Of a DNA stretch of 7,197 nt, positions 1 to 6,038 are shown piece by piece. A program made the position numbers and the translations under genes. The stretch's first letter is position 1; the number at the start of each line of letters is the position of its first letter. The notes below the pieces were generated by a model, which was not told where the DNA came from, ran no database searches, and saw only the letters and a program-made list of their open reading frames with translations. This stretch comes from Hyphococcus sp. (GTDB lineage: Bacteria; Pseudomonadota; Alphaproteobacteria; Caulobacterales; Parvularculaceae): contig BQJH01000154.1 of NCBI GenBank assembly GCA_021604605.1, forward strand, positions 1 to 7,197, read 5' to 3'.

Positions 1-233
1 TTATAGAGTTCAAGGTCATCAATGACTTTTGGGTTTAAAAGGCTGACAGTGTAGCTGGCGACCGAGTTGCGAAAGCCCGGATGGAATTCTTCTGTGACGG
101 CCGCTCCGCCGACAAGATGGCGTTTTTCCAGAATTTGAACGCTCAGCCCCGCTTGCGCCAAATAAGATGCGCAGACAAGACCATTATGACCGCCGCCAAT
201 AATAATAATATCGGTTTTGTTGATTTCTGACAT
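1..233 (-). CDS. PYROXD2/phytoene-desaturase-like FAD-dependent oxidoreductase (N-terminal 77 aa; cut by window edge)
   Basis: The reverse strand reads from ATG at 233 to the window edge without a stop. About ten residues in is a Rossmann dinucleotide-binding strand, DIIIIGGGHNGL, followed by VCASYLAQAGLSVQILEKR and then GGAAVTEEF. This is the FAD-binding GxGxxG region with the acidic end of beta-2 (E of LEKR) that contacts the ribose. The HNG variant together with GGAAVTEE and a following SVASYTVSLLNP is typical of the PYROXD2-like branch of NAD(P)/FAD-dependent oxidoreductases, related to phytoene desaturases and amine oxidases. Its substrate is not evident. The start lies 2 bases after the GNAT stop and has no clear Shine-Dalgarno, so reinitiation after the upstream gene is likely. 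It is the third gene of a minus-strand operon. Full proteins of this family are roughly 500 aa or more; only the cofactor-binding start is seen here. The family call is firm; the function is open. Confidence 0.85.
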   Translation of the reverse strand, partial: MSEINKTDIIIIGGGHNGLVCASYLAQAGLSVQILEKRHLVGGAAVTEEFHPGFRNSVASYTVSLLNPKVIDDLELY

Positions 234-235
234 GG

Positions 236-751
236 CTAGAGCTTTTTCATCATGGCGACGCGGGGTTTTATCGTGAGGCCGTGTTCAGTTTCCTGCGTTT
301 GTATATAGCGGAGTTCTGTTTCAGTCTCGTCAGGTGTGAATACCTCATAGCCCAGCTTTTCATAAAACGGCTTATTCCAGACAACCTCAGCAAAAGTGAT
401 GAGCGTGATTTTGTCATAGGAATACTTGCGCGCCCATTCTTCAGAGGCGGCGACAAGTTGCTTGCCAATACCTTTGCCCTGAAACTTTTGCGCGACGGAG
501 AGTTCTTCAAGATGGGCGTGTTGGTCGATGATCCAAAGCAAGGCGAACCCTGCAATAACACTTTGATCGGTTTCCGCGACAAGCAACGCGCCATCATCAA
601 GGGCCTTGATATAGTCGGGCGGTTGGCGCGCCGTCATGTCGGCGCAGAAATCATAACCGATCTCGCGAAAAACTTCGCCAGCATCATTTTCGATGTCAGT
701 CAGCGCCGGAATATCTGCAATAATGCCGTCGCGAATTCGAATGTTGCTCAC
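236..751 (-). CDS. GNAT family N-acetyltransferase
   Basis: This 171-aa protein is a single GNAT domain. It opens with the IRDGIIADIPALTDIE strand-helix typical of the fold. Next comes a central strand pair (AGFALLWIID, then AHLEELSV), the acetyl-CoA pyrophosphate loop QGKGIG at residues 91-96, and the late FYEKLGYE motif at 129-136. The family moves an acetyl group from acetyl-CoA to an amine; the acceptor cannot be read from sequence. The start is GTG at 751, whose G is also the last base of the TAG stop of the dioxygenase gene (TAGTG). No strong ribosome site is visible, so translational coupling is the likely way it is made. Its stop is 2 bases from the flavoprotein start, placing it in the middle of a three-gene operon. 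Length is normal for a single-domain GNAT. The fold is certain; the substrate is unknown. Confidence 0.9.
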   Translation of the reverse strand: MSNIRIRDGIIADIPALTDIENDAGEVFREIGYDFCADMTARQPPDYIKALDDGALLVAETDQSVIAGFALLWIIDQHAHLEELSVAQKFQGKGIGKQLVAASEEWARKYSYDKITLITFAEVVWNKPFYEKLGYEVFTPDETETELRYIQTQETEHGLTIKPRVAMMKKL

Positions 752-1704
752 TAAGCAAGCCCGATCTCTTTTAGCCGCTGTTTTAAGAAATCGTCAGCGG
801 TGATATCGGGATACTTTGCGCTGTTATTATTTTCCGGCAACTTGCAACTTTCAAGGCAGGTTAACATGGCGTTGGAATGTGGGTGCATAAAGAACGGCAT
901 AGAGTAGCGCGACCGGTTCGGTCCGTCCGGGTTCACAACACGGTGCGTTGTCGCGGGAATGATATCGTTGCAGATGCGCGCCAGCATATCGCCAGCATCA
1001 ACAACCAGATTTTCAGGCGATGTTTCAACCGGCAACCAATTGCCGTCACGATCAAGCAGCTCAAGGCCTGAGCCATTTGCCGCCACAAGGATGGTGATCA
1101 GGTTGATGTCTTCATGGGCTGCCGCACGAATGCAGCGCGGATCAGCATCATCAGGGATCGGCGGGTAATGTAAGAGGCGCAGGATTGAATTGCCGTCTGT
1201 GGTCATACGACGGAAATATTCCGCATCAACATCAAGAGACGGCGCGAGGGCTTCCAGCATTTTCATGCCAGCTTCTTCCAGTGCATTGTAAAGTTGTAAG
1301 AAAGTGTCGCGAAACCCGTCCGGTTTCTCTGGCCACATATTGGCGGGGTAAGTTTTGGCGAGCGGTGAGCCTGCATCAAACTCCCGCCCGACATGCCAAA
1401 ACTCTTTCAGGTCTGGCGCCTGCGCATCTTTGGCGTGTTCGCGGCCAAAGGGTGTATAGCCGCGTTGCCCGTCTGGGCGAAAAAATTGGTTCTTTTCCGC
1501 TTCTGGCAGGGCGAACAAATCAGCGCTTAATTCGTAGGCGCGGGTCAGAAGGGAGGGAGCAATATTGTGGTCTTTTAAAATGATGAAACCGAAATATTTA
1601 AACCCTTCAAACAGTGCTTCCTGAAATTCCTGGCGTTCTTCCGGTGAGCCGTTAGTAAATGTCTTCAGGCTGAGTTCAGGAACTTGGCTGTATTTTCGTG
1701 TCAT
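751..1704 (-). CDS. isopenicillin N synthase-like Fe(II)/2-oxoglutarate-dependent dioxygenase
   Basis: This 317-aa protein has the two-part layout of the family. The N-terminal DIOX_N-type region (about 8-120) carries GFKYFGFIILKDHNI and the RGYTPFGREHAKDAQ segment. The C-terminal jelly-roll (about 170-280) carries the metal and co-substrate residues. The Fe(II) facial triad is complete: H197 and D199 in AAHEDINLITIL, and H254 in TTHRVVNP. The 2-oxoglutarate carboxylate clamp R266-x-S268 (RYS) follows in RSRYSMPFFMHP. An active oxygenase is therefore expected. Relatives include isopenicillin N synthase, ACC oxidase and many bacterial hydroxylases, so the name gives the fold and not the substrate. 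The true penicillin pathway is not implied, since no NRPS is present. No clear Shine-Dalgarno precedes the ATG, but a 29-bp inverted repeat begins 11 bases upstream. This gene leads an operon with the GNAT and FAD genes. Confidence 0.92.
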   Translation of the reverse strand: MTRKYSQVPELSLKTFTNGSPEERQEFQEALFEGFKYFGFIILKDHNIAPSLLTRAYELSADLFALPEAEKNQFFRPDGQRGYTPFGREHAKDAQAPDLKEFWHVGREFDAGSPLAKTYPANMWPEKPDGFRDTFLQLYNALEEAGMKMLEALAPSLDVDAEYFRRMTTDGNSILRLLHYPPIPDDADPRCIRAAAHEDINLITILVAANGSGLELLDRDGNWLPVETSPENLVVDAGDMLARICNDIIPATTHRVVNPDGPNRSRYSMPFFMHPHSNAMLTCLESCKLPENNNSAKYPDITADDFLKQRLKEIGLA

Positions 1705-1714
1705 GAGGGTGCCG

Positions 1715-1743
1715 GTAAATGATGGATGTGATATATCATTTAC
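1715..1743. promoter_or_regulatory. 29-bp dyad (9-bp perfect arms) upstream of the dioxygenase operon; candidate operator
   Basis: GTAAATGAT (1715-1723) is repeated as its exact reverse complement ATCATTTAC (1735-1743) across an 11-base spacer, which itself contains the palindromic GATATATC overlapping the right arm. It lies 11 bases before the ATG at 1704, within the 110-base gap between the dioxygenase and the next minus-strand gene. Arms of this length and spacing suit a dimeric repressor site near the transcription start. A low-stability mRNA hairpin is the alternative. No regulator gene is in the window, so the operator role is inference. Confidence 0.4.
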
Positions 1744-1814
1744 GCTGGCAAAGGTGGCGATGCAATGCGCCCAAATAGCGCTTCGGGCCGGCTTTTTGGT
1801 CTAGTTATTTCAGG

Positions 1815-2165
1815 CTAGTTTTGGCGCATAGACCATACGGCCGCGGGCGCACAAACAATGAGGACCAGCACTTTAAACCATAAGGGCTCAATGGCCTGGT
1901 CCAGCACAATGTTGAGAACGGTCATCGCGCCAATCAATATAACGACGATGACAATTGATGCCCTTTTATAGGCGCCTGAAATTTTGGCGACGGTGAAGCC
2001 CACGATGAAGCCGATCATTAACAGGCCAATGAGCCCTGCGAGCTTTTGTATCAAGGGTGAAGTAACGAGACCTTGATCGAACAAGCCCAAAACCAGCGCC
2101 ATATCTGCGAAGGCAAAAATAAGATATCCGACAATAACAGCGGCGATCGAGCGAACAATATTCAT
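1815..2165 (-). CDS. small four-helix membrane protein, function unknown
   Basis: This 116-aa very hydrophobic protein has four predicted membrane helices at about residues 6-28, 38-60, 69-88 and 94-112. Short charged turns separate them (KISGAYKR, DQAIEP), and the tail is the short SMRQN. I do not recognise the family. An in-frame ATG at 2192 would add nine residues, but the ATG at 2165 is preferred because a strong purine-rich ribosome site (GGGAGAGG, reverse strand of 2174-2181) sits 8 bases before it; that site would lie inside the coding region of the longer form. It diverges from the membrane-protein gene that begins near 2231-2276. It lies 110 bases upstream of the dioxygenase in the same orientation, so read-through is possible, but the dyad in that gap suggests separate control. 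No catalytic residues stand out. Confidence 0.7.
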   Translation of the reverse strand: MNIVRSIAAVIVGYLIFAFADMALVLGLFDQGLVTSPLIQKLAGLIGLLMIGFIVGFTVAKISGAYKRASIVIVVILIGAMTVLNIVLDQAIEPLWFKVLVLIVCAPAAVWSMRQN

Positions 2166-2230
2166 TAAAATAGCCTCTCCCGTCGAAGACAAGCCGAACT
2201 TTAGGCGATTGGAGACAGTTCGTAAGGTTT

Positions 2231-2713
2231 ATGCCCCGGTTTTGCGGTGAAGTGAGTTCTGCTATCGTTGGCATGATGACAGATTTCAACTTTCTTTATC
2301 TTGGCCTGACTTTGGGGCTGGCCGCCGCCGCGATCGGCGTGACGCTGGCCTTGCCGCAGAATATGAGGTCTACAGCCTTTTATGCGCAACTCGTGTTGAT
2401 GGTTGGGATCTATATAGGCTTTGCCCTGGCCGGATTGGATGAGGCTGCCTTTGTCACCCGCGCTAGTGTGTCCGGCGTATTGGTCGAGTCGCTTTCCGCG
2501 CTGTTTTTCATGTTCGCGGGGCTCATGGTATTAACCCAAAGGCCTTGGGCGTTGGGCGTCCTTATTTTGGCCCATGGCGGGGTGGACCTGTTGCACATGC
2601 TGGTTGGCTCCTCCCACAGCCCGGATTGGTATGAATTCCTCTGCCTGATCTATGACGCCATCGTCGGGGTTGCGGCGATTTGGATGCTTTCCGCAGATAC
2701 GGCGAAAAACTAG
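2231..2713 (+). CDS. small multi-pass membrane protein with an HxxxDxxH segment, function unknown
   Basis: Up to 160 aa with about five hydrophobic segments (roughly residues 20-41, 49-67, 83-101, 107-126 and 134-153). The C-terminal half holds polar residues inside helices: H115, D119 and H122 in LAHGGVDLLH, then WYEFLCLIYD with C138 and D142. These look conserved rather than random and might bind a metal or a lipid head group, but I cannot name a family. The start is uncertain. ATG 2231 has an AAGG only 3 bases upstream. ATG 2273 or 2276 (giving MMTDFN or MTDFN) would start the protein just before the first helix but has no visible ribosome site. The gene diverges from the 116-aa membrane protein and lies 75 bases before the aminotransferase on the same strand; I see no convincing promoter or terminator in that gap, so co-transcription is possible. 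Confidence 0.7.
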   Translation: MPRFCGEVSSAIVGMMTDFNFLYLGLTLGLAAAAIGVTLALPQNMRSTAFYAQLVLMVGIYIGFALAGLDEAAFVTRASVSGVLVESLSALFFMFAGLMVLTQRPWALGVLILAHGGVDLLHMLVGSSHSPDWYEFLCLIYDAIVGVAAIWMLSADTAKN

Positions 2714-2788
2714 CTGTCAGCCCCTTCACTTTAAATTTTAACGTGCTAGAGCCGCTTTTTATGCCGCAACTAAACCGGAGCGCCCCCG

Positions 2789-4099
2789 ATGGATCACGGA
2801 AAAAACGAATTCGGAACCAATGAAAGCCTGAAAGCCCGCCGCGATGTGGCGTGCCCTGTGGGCCTGCCATCAAAGTCTGGGATTTATGCCGCTAAAGCCA
2901 AGGGCGCTGAGCTATGGGACGTAGAGGGCAAGCGCTATATCGACTTTATCGGCGGTATCGGCGTTTTGAATGTTGGCCATGCGCACCCGAAAGTTGTTGA
3001 AGCGATCAAAACTCAGACAGAAAATTTCATCCATACGGCGTTCGGCATCGCGCAATATGAAAGCTACATCGAGGTTTGCGAAAATTTGAACCGGTTGACG
3101 CCGGGTTCAACGCCGAAAAAGACGGCGCTTTTTAACTCCGGCGCTGAAGCGGTAGAGAACGCGGTGAAGTTTGCGCGGCAGATCACCGGGCGTCCCGGCG
3201 TTATTGCTTTTTCCGGCGCATTTCACGGGCGCACCCTTCTTGCAACCACGCTGACCGGCAAAGCAAAACCTTACAAAGTTGGTTTCGGGCCATATGTGCC
3301 GGCAGTGTTCCATGCGGAATATCCAGACGCTTATCATGGTGTTAGCACTGAAGAAGCGTTGAAAAGCGTTGACCGGCTTTTCAAGTCGACCATTAACGCC
3401 AATGAAGTTGCGGCGATGATCGTTGAACCAGTGCAAGGCGAGGGCGGGTTCAACCCGGCGTCCAAAGAATTCCTTGAAGGTTTGCGCAAGCGTTGTGACG
3501 AACATGGCATCATGCTGATCGCTGATGAAATTCAGGCGGGCATGGGCCGCTCGGGAAAATATTTTGCGTTTGAAAAAGTGGGCGTTGAGCCGGACTTTAT
3601 CTGTGTGGCGAAATCGATTGCGGCGGGTCTGCCGTTGTCAGCGTTGACCGGCAAGGCGGATTTGATGGACAAAGTCGTCCCGGGTTCCATGGGCTCGACC
3701 TATGGCGGCAACCCGGTTGCTTGTGCGGCGTCTGTTGCTGTCTTCAAGATCATTGAAGAAGAAGGCCTGCTTGCCCGCGCGGAAGAAATTGGCGCCAAAA
3801 CTGAAGCCCGATGGAAAGAACTGCAAGGCGTTGTTGGCGCCGAAGTAATGGGCGATGTGCGCCGGGTCGGCGGCATGGCGGCGGTTGAGTTTGTTAAAGA
3901 TGGCGATCCAAAGAGCCCGAATGGCGAGCTTGCGGCGAAGATTTTGGTCGAAGCGCGCGAGCGCGGCCTGATTATGACGACCGCCGGGGCCTATGCGCAG
4001 TGCTTGCGCTCTCTCGTGCCGCTCGTGGTTTCCGATGAGATGCTCGACGAAGGGCTGGACATTTTTGCCGATGCGACGGAGGCTGCTGTTAAGAGTTAG
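2789..4099 (+). CDS. gabT: 4-aminobutyrate aminotransferase-type class III PLP transaminase
   Basis: This 436-aa class III aminotransferase matches the usual length of GabT. Reading along: WDVEGKRYIDFIGGIGVLN (about 43-61), the PLP phosphate-binding NSGAEA (116-121), AFHGRT with R148, EPVQGEGGF with E213, IADEIQ with D246 (pyridine nitrogen), AKSIAAGLPLSA with the Schiff-base lysine K275, and GSTYGGNP (302-309). The R148/E213 pair and R407 near the C-terminus (CLRSLVPL) correspond to the substrate and 2-oxoglutarate binding residues of E. coli GabT (R141, E211, R398). The expected reaction is GABA plus 2-oxoglutarate to succinate semialdehyde plus glutamate in the cytoplasm. No gabD lies next to it, so a related omega-amino acid such as 5-aminovalerate is possible. 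CGGAG at 2776-2780, 8 bases before ATG, fixes the start. The secreted-protein gene follows after 15 bases. Confidence 0.9.
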   Translation: MDHGKNEFGTNESLKARRDVACPVGLPSKSGIYAAKAKGAELWDVEGKRYIDFIGGIGVLNVGHAHPKVVEAIKTQTENFIHTAFGIAQYESYIEVCENLNRLTPGSTPKKTALFNSGAEAVENAVKFARQITGRPGVIAFSGAFHGRTLLATTLTGKAKPYKVGFGPYVPAVFHAEYPDAYHGVSTEEALKSVDRLFKSTINANEVAAMIVEPVQGEGGFNPASKEFLEGLRKRCDEHGIMLIADEIQAGMGRSGKYFAFEKVGVEPDFICVAKSIAAGLPLSALTGKADLMDKVVPGSMGSTYGGNPVACAASVAVFKIIEEEGLLARAEEIGAKTEARWKELQGVVGAEVMGDVRRVGGMAAVEFVKDGDPKSPNGELAAKILVEARERGLIMTTAGAYAQCLRSLVPLVVSDEMLDEGLDIFADATEAAVKS

Positions 4100-4114
4100 T
4101 CAAGGGGAGCTGCA

Positions 4115-5155
4115 ATGCAGGCGATAACAATCAAAACGATCATTGGTTTATTAGCGACTATCATTGCCGGCTTTGGCGCCGCTCAAGCTCAAAATTGCAC
4201 AGCAACGGAAGGGCGCAGCGCGTGGCGGATAGAACGCGAAGTCGCGGGCAACCGGGATTTTCGCGACACGATTCTACAAACTGGCTGGACATTTCAGCTT
4301 GCGCGGGCTCCGCATGGGTGGGATGTGCGCATTCTGGATGAGGCCGGGCTTGACCTCTCTCAAATGACGCCGCCCTTACGCGGCGCCCCAAACCCTCGAC
4401 AGATTTATGGTTGGCATTTTCGCAATGCAGACAATACGGGTACGAACAAAGGTGATGTCAATGCACTCCAAAAATTGCGGTTGTTCGGGTTTGACCCGGC
4501 GTTGACCGGGACGGGCGGGTATAAGCCCTCAAGCGCTGGCGGCGTTGATCCGCAAGGGCAGCCGGGTCGGGGCGCTTTGACAATTCTTGATATGGGACTT
4601 GCAGATTTAGAGCCCGGCGAAAAAGCGCGCATGAACTACTTGAAGTTTAATGTATGCATGAGCTGGCCAACAACAGCGCGGGAAAAGCAAGTGGCGGCAG
4701 ATGAGGCGGCGGCCCTTGAAGCGTCTCGTGAAGTGTTACCCGAACATCTTGAGCTGATGGGAAGTTGTGGGCTTGATCTGATGAAATACGACATCACGCC
4801 TTATGTTGCGCCTGTGGAGTTGAGCGGTGACTTTGATGGTGATGACGCGGGTGATATGGTCATGCCGGTGACGCGCAAGTCCGATAAAAAACGTGGGCTC
4901 GCCTTTTGTCGCGCAGGAACCTGGACGACGCTTATCGGTTTTGACGGAAAGCTCGGTAAGCATCTTTCCCCTGGCTATTTTGAATCTGTTGACTGGTGGG
5001 CGTTTCATGAAAAAGGCCCGGTCGGTCAAGGCAGCGGAGAAGGCCCTCCGCCAACGCTCGTGGGTGATGCGATCGTCGTCGGCAAAGAAGGCGCCTCCTC
5101 AGCGCTTATCTATTGGACCGGAGATGGCTACTCGTCTTACTGGCAGGGTGATTGA
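4115..5155 (+). CDS. secreted protein with one FG-GAP/VCBS-like calcium-binding loop, function unknown
   Basis: This 346-aa protein begins with a Sec signal peptide: a basic-free start, the hydrophobic IIGLLATIIAGFGA, and a signal peptidase I site after A25 (AAQA before QNC). The mature part has two zones. Residues about 26-185 hold an unrecognised domain rich in aromatic and Gly/Asn motifs (IYGWHFRNADNTG, then GYKPSSAGGVDPQG). After an Ala/Glu-rich linker (about 190-210), the C-terminal domain carries GDFDGDDAGD with D239, D241, D243 and D247 in the DxDGDxxxD spacing of FG-GAP calcium loops. C28, C181, C218 and C265 could form two disulfides, which fits export to the periplasm. AGGGGAG at 4103-4109, 5 bases before ATG, is a strong ribosome site. 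It lies 15 bases after gabT, so the two are probably one operon although no functional link is obvious. Confidence 0.85.
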   Translation: MQAITIKTIIGLLATIIAGFGAAQAQNCTATEGRSAWRIEREVAGNRDFRDTILQTGWTFQLARAPHGWDVRILDEAGLDLSQMTPPLRGAPNPRQIYGWHFRNADNTGTNKGDVNALQKLRLFGFDPALTGTGGYKPSSAGGVDPQGQPGRGALTILDMGLADLEPGEKARMNYLKFNVCMSWPTTAREKQVAADEAAALEASREVLPEHLELMGSCGLDLMKYDITPYVAPVELSGDFDGDDAGDMVMPVTRKSDKKRGLAFCRAGTWTTLIGFDGKLGKHLSPGYFESVDWWAFHEKGPVGQGSGEGPPPTLVGDAIVVGKEGASSALIYWTGDGYSSYWQGD

Positions 5156-5167
5156 GGTCAGAGTCGG

Positions 5168-5446
5168 TCAACTTGCTTGTGAATTCACGACAAAGTCGAT
5201 CACTTTTCCTTCCGGCATCTCGCATGGCTTTAGCTGGTCGCCAGCCACGAGCCGATAAAGATTAAAACTGACATGATCTTTGTGGGCGAGGCTTTCTGCG
5301 TAAAGTTTGATGAGCTTGCCGTTTTGCAAGGATTGTTTTGTAGTTTGGTATTGTTGCCCGCGCCAAAGTCGAATGCTGACGTTTTCGGGAATGGTTTTGA
5401 GGGCGTTGAGGAAATCAGTGAAGTTTGGGGTCGATTTCAGTATCAT
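5168..5446 (-). CDS. 92-aa protein, function unknown
   Basis: This short soluble protein has no signal peptide or membrane segment. The C-terminal half reads as a compact conserved-looking block: LIKLYAESLA, then VSFNLYRL, then LKPCEMPEGKVIDFV. It contains one cysteine (in PCEMP) and a preceding RLWRGQQY. I have the impression of a recurring small-protein family but cannot name it. The ATG at 5446 lies inside the preceding gene, overlapping its 3' end by 32 bases in another frame. No good Shine-Dalgarno is visible (only ACGAAA directly before ATG), so translational coupling to that gene is likely. Its stop is 12 bases from the stop of the convergent secreted-protein gene, too close to hold a separate terminator. 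It is the probable last gene of the kor-led minus-strand operon. Coding status rests on orientation, length and protein-like composition. Confidence 0.7.
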   Translation of the reverse strand: MILKSTPNFTDFLNALKTIPENVSIRLWRGQQYQTTKQSLQNGKLIKLYAESLAHKDHVSFNLYRLVAGDQLKPCEMPEGKVIDFVVNSQAS

Positions 5447-6014
5447 TTTCGTTAGGCAGTAACAGTGTTTGCCCTTCGCGAATTTCTGCGATGCGTATGT
5501 CGCCTTCCTGTTTTGTCATTGCTTTTTGTTTAATCAACCATTGAATGGTGGTGACTTCCTGTATTGGGTCATCTTCAAAGCTTAAACTGCGGTACCAGGC
5601 CAATAATTCCGCTTTACGTTTTTCTGTTATTTTTGCGAGGATATCATCATGCTGGTCGTCTTTAACGACCCAGATGCTGCCTTCCTGTGTGTCTACAACA
5701 GTAAACTCTGCCCAGGTCAGGCGATAAAAGACTAGGCAACCGAGGCCAATCATCAGCCAGAAACCGGAGCCAGCTAAGTCTTCCGAGTTCATCAGGGCTA
5801 AGCCAATATTGATAACGCCTAGTGCGCACCATATGAATCCGACATTGCGCAACCATGTATTCCTGTCAAAAACAGATCGGCTTGCGGCCGGTATTGATCC
5901 GTACTCAATGCTAAAATTAACGTCGCCATTATTATCACGTACACGGTACTCAAGTTCTTTTTCTTCAAAAGTAAACCAGGTGTGTGTGGCCATTTTCTTT
6001 TGTTGAAAGTTCAA
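5415..6014 (-). CDS. two-helix membrane protein with a cytoplasmic-type C-terminal tail (bacterial PH-like), function unknown
   Basis: This 199-aa protein has an N-terminal beta-rich stretch (about 10-45, WFTFEEKELEYRVRD then FSIEYGSIP), two membrane helices (about 57-75 and 84-100), and a soluble part. The soluble part starts with strands (AEFTVVDTQEGSIWVVKD) and continues as QHDDILAKITEKRKAELLAWY. The order, strand then helical hairpin then strands ending in a D-x-H-D-x-I helix, resembles bacterial proteins with a PH-like fold interrupted by two TMs; this is inference. Residues about 155-178 (IQWLIKQKAMTKQEGDIRIAEI) look like a weak SHOCT-type short helix pair. The first residue would be a TTG codon at 6014 with GGAG 8 bases upstream. 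An ATG at 5993 gives 192 aa but lacks a ribosome site. It starts 24 bases after korB, so it probably shares that transcript. Confidence 0.75.
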   Translation of the reverse strand: MNFQQKKMATHTWFTFEEKELEYRVRDNNGDVNFSIEYGSIPAASRSVFDRNTWLRNVGFIWCALGVINIGLALMNSEDLAGSGFWLMIGLGCLVFYRLTWAEFTVVDTQEGSIWVVKDDQHDDILAKITEKRKAELLAWYRSLSFEDDPIQEVTTIQWLIKQKAMTKQEGDIRIAEIREGQTLLLPNENDTEIDPKLH

Positions 6015-6016
6015 CA
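6001..6016. promoter_or_regulatory. perfect 7-bp inverted repeat covering a TTG start codon
   Basis: TGTTGAA (6001-6007) and TTCAACA (6010-6016) are exact reverse complements with a 2-base centre. On the minus-strand mRNA this forms a 6-bp stem with a 4-base loop, and the TTG start codon (6014-6012) lies within its 5' arm. Folding would hide the start and crowd the Shine-Dalgarno just upstream, so it could damp translation of the membrane protein. A DNA-binding dyad is the other reading. The sequence is certain; the role is inferred. Confidence 0.35.
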
Positions 6017-6022
6017 GATTAA

Positions 6023-6026
6023 CTCC
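6023..6026 (-). promoter_or_regulatory. Shine-Dalgarno GGAG that favours the TTG start
   Basis: On the minus strand GGAG is followed by 8 bases and then TTG at 6014. The alternative ATG at 5993 is 29 bases from this site and has only an A-rich run before it. The spacing therefore decides for the rarer TTG start and the 199-aa form. Confidence 0.5.
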
Positions 6027-6038
6027 AAAATTTTGCTG

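Noticed and set aside
198..210. AAT trinucleotide run
   Set aside because: It encodes the isoleucines of the Rossmann beta strand; it is short, and slippage would keep the frame, so there is no sign of phase variation.
281..754. 157-codon plus-strand open frame
   Set aside because: It is antisense to the GNAT gene, whose motifs and coupling to neighbours are clear; the translated product shows no domain.
1785..1797. GC-rich GGGCCGGC followed by TTTTT, like a plus-strand terminator
   Set aside because: There is no proper stem-loop (GCCGGC is a self-palindrome without a loop) and no plus-strand gene ends there.
2166..2192. Longer start (ATG 2192) for the 116-aa membrane protein
   Set aside because: The strong GGGAGAGG ribosome site would then lie within the coding region; it is correctly spaced for the ATG at 2165.
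2195..2222. Inverted repeat CGAACT/AGTTCG between the divergent membrane-protein genes
   Set aside because: The arms are only 6 bp with a 16-base spacer, which is easily reached by chance.
2714..2788. Promoter or terminator before gabT
   Set aside because: AT-rich bases are present, but I could not find a -35/-10 pair with good spacing or a stem-loop with a T tract.
4893..5258. 121-codon plus-strand frame overlapping the end of the secreted-protein gene
   Set aside because: It lies in a different frame of a real gene, has an Arg/Ser-rich shadow composition and runs into the convergent gene.
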